Shown: positions 58,556 through 64,000 of the stretch, piece after piece
How the letters are laid out: every line of letters begins with the position of its first letter
Numbering within the stretch: the stretch's first letter is position 1
Assembly: GCA_039889035.1 (NCBI GenBank)
Contig: JBDQQY010000015.1
Span: 124,001-188,000 of the forward strand
From: Plantactinospora sp039889035
Lineage (GTDB): Bacteria; Actinomycetota; Actinomycetes; Mycobacteriales; Micromonosporaceae
DNA: 64,000 nucleotides
Direction of reading: 5' to 3'
Notes under the pieces: model-generated
Told to the model about the DNA's origin: nothing
Database searches by the model: none
What the model saw: only the letters and a program-made list of their open reading frames with translations
Made by a program: the position numbers and the translations under genes

Positions 58556-60097
58556 TCAGCTCTTCGGCTCGACCGCCTTGCCGCCGTTGGTCAGCGTGCC
58601 GTCGACGATCTGGTCGGCGTTGCCGCGGGCCGCGCCGAGCCGGGAGAGCAGCCCGGTCAGGTCGACCCCGGTCAGGTCGCTGCCGAGCTGGAGTCCCTGG
58701 GCCACGTTGGCCGCCACCGACTTGGTCAGCGAGGAGGCGCCGTCGGTGGAGATCACCGTGATCTTGTCGATCGCGCCGACCGGGGCGCTCGCCGCCTCGA
58801 CCACCTGCGGCAGTACCTTGACCAGCAGGTCGAGCACGGCCGCCTCGCCGTACGACGCGAAGGCCTCGGCCTTGCGGGACATCGCCTCCGCCTCGGCCTG
58901 GCCCCGGGCGAGGATCGCCGCGGCCTCCGCCTGGCCCTCCCGCTCGACCGCGTCGGCGATGGCGGTACGCCGGCGCTGCTCGGCCTCACCCTCCTTGGCA
59001 CCCTCGATCGCGTTCGCCTCGGCCAGGGCCGCCCGGCGGGCCCGCTCGCCCTCACCGGTCAGCCGGGCCTGCTCGGCGTGCGCCTGTGCGGCGGCGATGG
59101 TGGCCTGCCGCTCGGCGTCGGCGGCCAGCACCGCCGCGTTGCGGGACGCCTCGGCCTCCTGCTCCACCTTGTACCGGGCCGCGTCGGCCGGCTTGCGGAC
59201 CTCGGTGTCGAGCTGGCGCTGCTTCAGTTCGGCGTTGCGCTCGGCGACCTTCTGCTGCTCGGTCAGGATCGCCTGGTCCCGCTCGGCCTGGGCCAGCGGG
59301 CCGGCGGCGGCGGACTTGGCCTTGGCGGCGTCGATCTCGGCCTGGATGCCGGCCTGCTTCAGCGCCAGGTTCCGGTTCGCCTCGGCGATCTTCTCCTCGG
59401 CGAGCAGCCGCTCGGTCTCGGCGACCTGCCGGGCCCGCGCCTCGGCGATGGCCGCGTCCTTGAGTACCCGGGCCGCCTCGGGCCGGCCGAGGTCCTGGAG
59501 GTAGGAGCCCTCGGCGAGGATGTCCTGGAGCTGGAAGGTGTCCAGCACCAGGCCCTGGTTGGTCATCGAGTGTTCGGCCTCTTCGGCGACCGCGCTGGCG
59601 AACGCCGCCCGGTCCCGGATGACCTCCTCGACGGTGAGCCGGCCGACGATCGAGCGGAGCGCACCGGCCAGCACCTCCCGGGTGAAGCTCTCGATCTCGT
59701 CCTGCTGGTGCAGGAACCGCTGCGCCGCCGCGCGGATCGCGTCCTCGGTGCCGCCGACCTTGACGATCGCCACGCCGTGCAGCTCGGCCCGGATGCCCTG
59801 CTTGCTGACCGCGCCCTTGATGCTGACGTCGATCCGCCGGCTGGACAGGTCGAGCGACTGGAGCTTCTGCACCACCGGCAGGACGAAGACCGAGGCGCCG
59901 AGCACGACCTTCTGCCCGGACATGTCGGTGGAGCGGCTGCCGTCGGCGCTCTGCGTCGTACGGCCCTTGCGGCCAGTGACGATGAAAGCCTCGTTCGGCC
60001 CGGCGACCTTGATCCGGGAGAGCACGAACATGACGAGGATGAGGGCCAGGAGCACTGCTCCGCCGATGGCGATGAGGATCAGCATGACACCGTCCAT
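58556..60097 (-). CDS. Flotillin-like SPFH-domain protein
   Basis: The protein has 513 residues. An N-terminal membrane helix (MLILIAIGGAVLLALILVMFVLSRI) precedes the SPFH domain (about 35-200), with GPNEAFIVTGRKG, TEDAIRAAAQRFL and QDEIESFTREVLAGALRSIVGRLTVEEVIRDRAAFASAV. A long Ala/Glu/Lys/Arg-rich coiled coil runs from about 215 to 430, ending with FASYGEAAVLDLLVKVLPQVVEAASAPVG. Flotillins form oligomers that organise membrane microdomains. The upstream NfeD-like gene is the usual partner (YuaF/YuaG pair in Bacillus). Confidence 0.92.
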   Translation of the reverse strand: MDGVMLILIAIGGAVLLALILVMFVLSRIKVAGPNEAFIVTGRKGRTTQSADGSRSTDMSGQKVVLGASVFVLPVVQKLQSLDLSSRRIDVSIKGAVSKQGIRAELHGVAIVKVGGTEDAIRAAAQRFLHQQDEIESFTREVLAGALRSIVGRLTVEEVIRDRAAFASAVAEEAEHSMTNQGLVLDTFQLQDILAEGSYLQDLGRPEAARVLKDAAIAEARARQVAETERLLAEEKIAEANRNLALKQAGIQAEIDAAKAKSAAAGPLAQAERDQAILTEQQKVAERNAELKQRQLDTEVRKPADAARYKVEQEAEASRNAAVLAADAERQATIAAAQAHAEQARLTGEGERARRAALAEANAIEGAKEGEAEQRRRTAIADAVEREGQAEAAAILARGQAEAEAMSRKAEAFASYGEAAVLDLLVKVLPQVVEAASAPVGAIDKITVISTDGASSLTKSVAANVAQGLQLGSDLTGVDLTGLLSRLGAARGNADQIVDGTLTNGGKAVEPKS

Positions 60098-60218
60098 TTC
60101 GGATTGGGGGTTGACGTGCGCGGTCGACTGCCGAGGTTCGTGGGGGTGGACATGGTGTTCGGGGGCGGGCGGTGCCGGTGTCCGAGCGGCGGCGCTCGGC
60201 GTACGGACCGGCCCCGGG

Positions 60219-60731
60219 TCAGTAGGTCTCGACCAGGACGCTGGTCTCGGTCAGCGCCTCGACGACGAAGATCTGCGCGCCGAGCGCTATCGGCCGCTCG
60301 GCCCTGGCGTTGAGCTTCACCGGTTGGCCACCCACCCGGACCCGCACCTCGCCGTAGCCGGCGTGGGGAATCGGGGTGACCACCACCCCGAGGGCCCCGA
60401 CCAGGTCGTTGCGGGTCGGGGTGGCGTCGGTGTGCATGTTGCGGGCCGCCCGGGAGAGCCGGGCCGCGAGCCAGCCCGCCGGCACGGCCGCCAGCGCGCC
60501 CAGGCCACCGGCGGCGGCGACCTGGCCGAAGGTACCGCCGCCGATCACCTCGTTGGCGATGGCTCCGCCGAAGCCGAGTACGCCGGCGAACCCGGCGATC
60601 GTCTCCAGGCTGATCGGGCCGTCGATGTCCGGGTTGCCGAGGTGCGCCAACTCCGTACCGAGCAGGGCGAGCACCAGCACTGCGACTCCGGCGCCGCCGA
60701 TGATGAGGAAGATCAGAGTCCCCGCTGCCAC
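60219..60731 (-). CDS. NfeD-like membrane protein, flotillin partner
   Basis: The protein has 170 residues from GTG 60731. The N-terminal half has hydrophobic segments (TLIFLIIGGAGVAVLVLALLGTELAHL, AGFAGVLGFGGAIANEVIGGGTFGQVAAAGG). The C-terminal soluble part (LVGALGVVVTPIPHAGYGEVRVRVGGQPVKLNARAERPIALGAQIFVVEALTETSVLVE) is the small beta-barrel (OB fold) of the NfeD family. The gene is 121 bases upstream of the flotillin gene and in the same direction. NfeD proteins assist SPFH assemblies and influence membrane order. The ribosome site is weak, so leaderless translation is possible. Confidence 0.88.
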   Translation of the reverse strand: MAAGTLIFLIIGGAGVAVLVLALLGTELAHLGNPDIDGPISLETIAGFAGVLGFGGAIANEVIGGGTFGQVAAAGGLGALAAVPAGWLAARLSRAARNMHTDATPTRNDLVGALGVVVTPIPHAGYGEVRVRVGGQPVKLNARAERPIALGAQIFVVEALTETSVLVETY

Positions 60732-61036
60732 GACTGCAAGGTAACCGGCCCGGGCAACTGTGAGTTGGCTGAGCGCGACCGCAGTGGGAACTCCGGACCG
60801 GACGGTGCCGGCCGGAGAGCCCGCACCCGTGCCGCCCGGAAGGCGCGGGTGCAGAGTGGTCGGGCGCCGGCCCTGGTCGGGGCGGCTCGGACGCCGGCCG
60901 GTGGGCAGCGGATCGGGGCCTGGTTCACCGCACCCACCCCGGCCGGACGTCCGTGCGACATTAGCCGTTCGCCCATCCGGATTGGGGGCAGAACCTGCTC
61001 GATTCCCGGTGTGCGTACCGGATCGTTACCCGGCGA
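60732..61036. other. Gap between nfeD-like and the WD40-like gene
   Basis: These 305 bases hold no supported gene. The promoter of the nfeD-flotillin unit must be here on the minus strand. Confidence 0.5.
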
Positions 61037-62218
61037 TCACCTGGCCGCGAACGTGACGTCGTCGCTGCTGACCAGTTCGAGGGGAAGTTCGGCCCGCTCG
61101 TGCTCGGCACCGGTCAGATCGACGAGCACCACGGTGAGCCCCCCGGGCCGGGCCGTGTCCAGATAGAGCAGCCGACTGGGCGTGACCCAGGTTACGTCGG
61201 CGCTCGGCAGTTGCCGTACCACCTTCCCGGTCTGCGTCGAGACGAGCTGTGCGGTGAACCTCCCCTCCCCCGGTGGTGCCGGATTGTCCCGGGCCGTTGC
61301 GGCCGGCGGTGTCGAGACCACCACCAGCGAGCCGTCCGGAGACCACGCCGCCGAGCTGGCGACACCGCCCCGGACCGGCAGGAAGCGGGTGGGCATGCCG
61401 TCGTCGGCCGCGAAGAGCTGTAGGCCGGGTCCCGTGGGTGGGGGCACCTTCGGGGAGACGACGATCGCTTCGGCCTGCGACAGTGCCACCTCCCGGCCGC
61501 CGGGAGCCCAGGTGAACCAACAGACACCGAGGCAGGACACCGGGCGCGTCTTGACCGGGTAGTACCGGAAGGCTGCGGCGTCGGGGGTGAGTAGCCCGAT
61601 CGTGTAGGTCCCGGTCTTCCTGTCCTGGAGGGTGGCCAGCAGTCGCCGTCCGTCCGGCGACCACTCGACGCCCATGACCGCCCGGCCGGTCCGGAACCAC
61701 TGCGGCTTGCCGGTCGCCAGGTCGTACAGCCCGACCTCCGTGGGGCGGTCGGAACTGCGCACCGCGGCGACCGGGCGGTGCGGAGCGACCCGGACCGACG
61801 TGTAGCTCGCCGGGACGCTGACGTAGCGGCGCCGGACGGAGTCGTACGCCCAGGTCGGGCCCGCCTGCCGGGTCGAGCCGGCGCTGAGCAGCAGAGCACC
61901 GCCGGGCAGTTCCACCGGCCCGTTCCGCCAGTCGCCCGACGGCTCGGACCGGGGCGTCGGCGAGCTCGCCGGCGTGGTCGCCGCCGGTGGCCCGCCGATA
62001 CCCAGGGCCGGTGGCTGCGGGTCGGGCCGGAGCCAGACGTACGGTGCCGCGATGGCGCCGATCGCGACGAACGCTGCCGCGGCCGCGATCGTCTGCCGGC
62101 GTCGGCGCATCCGCCGGCCCTGGACGATGGCGGTCGCGGCGAAGTCCGGCGGCTGGTGGGGGGTGCCGGCCAACTCTCGTACGGCCTCCCGCAGCAGCCG
62201 GTCCGCGCGCTCGCTCAT
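61037..62218 (-). CDS. Membrane-anchored beta-propeller-like (TolB/WD40-type) protein, sigma partner
   Basis: The protein has 393 residues from ATG 62218, overlapping the sigma gene as ATGA. A short cytosolic tail (about 1-40, MSERADRLLREAVRELAGTP...) precedes one membrane helix (about 43-62). The rest is outside the membrane. Repeating propeller blades are visible: VGVEWSPDGRRLLATLQD, AAWSPDGSLVVVSTPP, and FTWAPGGREVALSQAE. The layout (cytosolic N-terminus, one helix, outside sensor, coupled to a sigma gene) suggests it controls or is controlled with the SigE-family sigma factor. No typical anti-sigma motif is clear. Confidence 0.8.
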   Translation of the reverse strand: MSERADRLLREAVRELAGTPHQPPDFAATAIVQGRRMRRRRQTIAAAAAFVAIGAIAAPYVWLRPDPQPPALGIGGPPAATTPASSPTPRSEPSGDWRNGPVELPGGALLLSAGSTRQAGPTWAYDSVRRRYVSVPASYTSVRVAPHRPVAAVRSSDRPTEVGLYDLATGKPQWFRTGRAVMGVEWSPDGRRLLATLQDRKTGTYTIGLLTPDAAAFRYYPVKTRPVSCLGVCWFTWAPGGREVALSQAEAIVVSPKVPPPTGPGLQLFAADDGMPTRFLPVRGGVASSAAWSPDGSLVVVSTPPAATARDNPAPPGEGRFTAQLVSTQTGKVVRQLPSADVTWVTPSRLLYLDTARPGGLTVVLVDLTGAEHERAELPLELVSSDDVTFAAR

Positions 62219-62739
62219 CGCAGTGCCTCCGTCCGTTGCGTCAGCTCCGCGAACTCCGGCACGAGTTCGCGGAGTTTGCTCAGTGCCCGGGACGCCTGGC
62301 TGGCCACGGTGCCGGGGCGGCAGCCGAGCGCGGCGGCGGTCTGCTCCACCGTCTGGTCCTCCAGATAGCGCAACACCAGTACCGCCCGCTGCCGGGGTGG
62401 CAGCATCATCAGCGCGTCCCGGAGCATCATCCGGACCGCTGTGTCGTGGTCGTGCTGGGTGTCGGCGGCAGGTGGTTCCGGCACCTCGGCATGCGGGACC
62501 TCGGCCCGCCGTCCGCGCCGCCGCCAGGCCGAGACCTGGTCGTGGTAGAGGATCTGCCGGACGTACGGCTCCGCGTCGCCCCGGATCCGGGGCCACCGGG
62601 CGTACGCCTTCGCCAGCGCGTTCTGTAGCAGGTCCTCGGCGGCGTAGCGGTCACCGGCGAGCGCCTGGGCGACGCGGAGCAGCACGTCGCCCCGCTCGTG
62701 CACGAACGCGGTGAATTCCCGCTCGGACGCCCGACCCAC
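62215..62739 (-). CDS. SigE-family ECF RNA polymerase sigma factor
   Basis: The protein has 174 residues. Region 2 (about 8-75: REFTAFVHERGDVLLRVAQALAGDRYAAEDLLQNALAKAYARWPRIRGDAEPYVRQILYH) and region 4 (about 110-165: LPPRQRAVLVLRYLEDQTVEQTAAALGCRPGTVASQASRALSKLRE) match the SigE-type small sigma factors abundant in Streptomyces and Micromonosporaceae. It precedes and overlaps the gene for a membrane protein with an outside propeller. The pair forms a signal-transduction unit. It is not the essential SigE of M. tuberculosis. Confidence 0.9.
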   Translation of the reverse strand: MGRASEREFTAFVHERGDVLLRVAQALAGDRYAAEDLLQNALAKAYARWPRIRGDAEPYVRQILYHDQVSAWRRRGRRAEVPHAEVPEPPAADTQHDHDTAVRMMLRDALMMLPPRQRAVLVLRYLEDQTVEQTAAALGCRPGTVASQASRALSKLRELVPEFAELTQRTEALR

Positions 62740-62867
62740 GGCACACCTCCCGCTCCCTCAGACGCCGGGGACAGCGAAAAGTTTGCCTCGTTCGGAAAAC
62801 GCGCCGACCAGCGGCTTCGCCGCCGCGGCGGACACGGCCGGTGCGACGACCGGCTCCGCAACGGATC

Positions 62868-62910
62868 GTGGGCTGTTACCGCCCCTCAAGGGGGTAGTAA
62901 CAGCCCACGG
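62868..62910 (-). terminator. Long hairpin terminator after the MMPL gene
   Basis: CGTGGGCTGTTAC at 62868-62880 pairs with 62898-62910, and a CCCC/GGGG stem closes the loop. It begins 11 bases after the MMPL stop at 62922. Confidence 0.7.
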
Positions 62911-62921
62911 TCGGGCGGGGC

Positions 62922-64000
62922 TCAGACCCCGGCGGGGACCCGCTCGGGTTCGGCGTCGGTGGCCAGGTGCCGGCGCAGGCGTTCGCCCTCGATGTCGACG
63001 TTGGGCAGCAGCTTCGACAGCCAGCCCGGCAGCCACCAGGCGCTCCGGCCGAGCAGCGAGATCACCGCCGGCACGATCGTCATCCGGACCACGAACGCGT
63101 CGATCGCCACCCCGATGGCGAGGGCGAAGCCCATCGACTTGATCACCGGATCGTCGAGCAGCATGAACCCGGCGAAGACCGAGGTCATGATGAGCGCGGC
63201 GGCGGTGACCACCCGGGCGCCGTGCCCCATGCCGTTGATGGTGGCCTGGGTCGGGGTGTCGCCGTGCACGAAGTCCTCCCGCATCCGGGAGACCAGGAAC
63301 ACCTCGTAGTCCATGGCCAGGCCGAACAGGATGCCGATCAGCAGGATCGGCAGGAAGCTGACCAGCGGACCCGGGGTGTCCAGCCCGACCAGGTCACTGA
63401 GGTGGCCCTGCTGGAAGACCAGCACGGTGAGCCCGAAGGTGGCCCCGACGGTGAGCAGGAAACCCAGCGCCGCCTTCAGCGGTACCAGCAGCGACCGGAA
63501 CACCAGCATCAGCAGCAGTACCGACAGACCCACCACGAGCAGCAGGTACCACGGCATCGCGTCGGCGAGCTTCTCCGAGACGTCGATCCCGACCGCCGTC
63601 TGGCCGGTCAACGCCACGTCGGTGTCGCCGAGCCGGTCGATCGGGCCGACCTTCTCCCGGATCTGGTGTACCAGGGTCTCGGTCGCCGGGTCGGTCGGGC
63701 CGGTCGTCGGGATCACCGCCAGCAGGGCGGTCAGCTTGTCCCGGCTCAGGTTGGGCGGGCTGACCGCGAGCAGGTTCTCGGTGCCCTGGAGCACGGCGGT
63801 GACCTCCTGGGCGACCGTGCCGGTGCGTTCGGGCGAGTCGCTGGAGACCACCAGGGCCAGGCGGTTGTTGAACCCGGGCCCGAAGCCCTCGGTGATCAGG
63901 TCGGCGGCCTCGCGCTGCGGCGTACCGTGCGGCGCGGTGCCGTGGTCCGGCAGCGCGACCCGCATGTCGGCGGCGGGCAGCGCGAGCGCGCCCAGCCCGA
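62922..64000 (-). CDS. MMPL family transporter, 5' end beyond window
   Basis: About 360 C-terminal residues are present, and the frame is open through base 64000. Landmarks of RND/MMPL permeases are clear: GQTAVGIDVSEKLADAMPWYLLLVVGLSVLLLMLVFRSLLVPLKAALGFLLTVGATFG, GLAMDYEVFLVSRMREDFVHG with the DYE-V-F motif and its Asp in the proton path, and VVTAAALIMTSVFAGFMLLDDPVIKSMGFALAIGVAIDAFVVRMTIVPAVISLLG. It ends with a soluble tail. These pumps export lipids or lipopeptides across the membrane by proton motive force, and the cargo here is unknown. The internal ATG at 63965 is not the true start. Confidence 0.92.
   Translation of the reverse strand, partial: GLGALALPAADMRVALPDHGTAPHGTPQREAADLITEGFGPGFNNRLALVVSSDSPERTGTVAQEVTAVLQGTENLLAVSPPNLSRDKLTALLAVIPTTGPTDPATETLVHQIREKVGPIDRLGDTDVALTGQTAVGIDVSEKLADAMPWYLLLVVGLSVLLLMLVFRSLLVPLKAALGFLLTVGATFGLTVLVFQQGHLSDLVGLDTPGPLVSFLPILLIGILFGLAMDYEVFLVSRMREDFVHGDTPTQATINGMGHGARVVTAAALIMTSVFAGFMLLDDPVIKSMGFALAIGVAIDAFVVRMTIVPAVISLLGRSAWWLPGWLSKLLPNVDIEGERLRRHLATDAEPERVPAGV

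Overview
The window is very GC-rich chromosomal DNA (roughly 70 percent or more by eye) from an actinobacterium and covers its replication origin. The gene order matches the conserved actinobacterial origin block: DUF3566 - gyrA - gyrB ... DUF721 - recF - gnd - dnaN - oriC - dnaA - rpmH - rnpA - yidD - yidC - khpB (jag) - rsmG ... parA - parB ... cwlM-like - trxA - trxB - anti-sigma - sigM-like - pseudokinase - murJ - cca. Actinobacterial DnaA boxes (TTGTCCACA), SigE-family and ECF42 sigma factors, a DinB/MDMPI-type protein and many GTG starts suggest Micromonosporaceae or a close relative. The family assignment is inference.

Layout. 1-10.4 kb is accessory: a double GNAT, a secreted metzincin-type protease, two ECF42 sigma/YCII (DGPF) cassettes, an aldo/keto reductase, a receptor-type Ser/Thr kinase and an MDMPI-like protein. 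10.6-13.0 kb is a decayed integrative element: a truncated DUF4259 gene, a small membrane protein and a frameshifted tyrosine integrase, lying against the 3' end of tRNA-Ala(TGC). A DLW-39 peptide and tRNA-Ile(GAT) follow. 13.5-20.5 kb is DUF3566-gyrA-gyrB on the minus strand; gyrA carries a 420-residue intein with a homing-endonuclease domain. At 21.1-23.6 kb two plus-strand genes (a hypothetical protein and an MFS exporter) separate gyrB from DUF721-recF-gnd-dnaN. oriC (27.3-28.1 kb) holds about a dozen DnaA boxes on both strands. To the right come dnaA, the rpmH-to-rsmG run, a HAD phosphatase and parAB.

Four parS sites were found: two inside the parA coding sequence and two in a 1.7 kb gene-poor stretch downstream of parB, one of them next to two DnaA boxes. 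40.3-55.9 kb holds a HIT-like protein, a Ddl-like ATP-grasp ligase, a PLP aminotransferase, a GNAT, and a cell-wall/redox group: a CwlM-like amidase-fold protein, thioredoxin and its reductase, an ECF sigma/anti-sigma pair, a transmembrane pseudokinase, MurJ and the CCA-adding enzyme. 56-64 kb is accessory: an Rrf2 regulator with a perfect palindromic operator and a NIPSNAP gene, a membrane-anchored hypothetical, a broken DUF1963-like gene, a flotillin/NfeD pair, a SigE-family sigma factor with its membrane partner, and the end of an MMPL transporter.

How the genes work together. The core couples initiation (dnaA, dnaN, oriC), supercoiling (gyrAB), segregation (parABS), membrane insertion (yidC, yidD), translation (rpmH, rnpA, rsmG, tRNAs, cca) and lipid II export with its control (murJ, pseudokinase, CwlM-like). 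I saw no wholly new system. The most unusual points are the gyrA intein, DnaA-box clusters outside oriC (notably in the gyrB-gyrA gap), the expanded ParA N-terminus carrying parS, the tail-to-tail MFS/DUF721 overlap, the kinase with a SpaA-like sensor, and the Rrf2/NIPSNAP unit.
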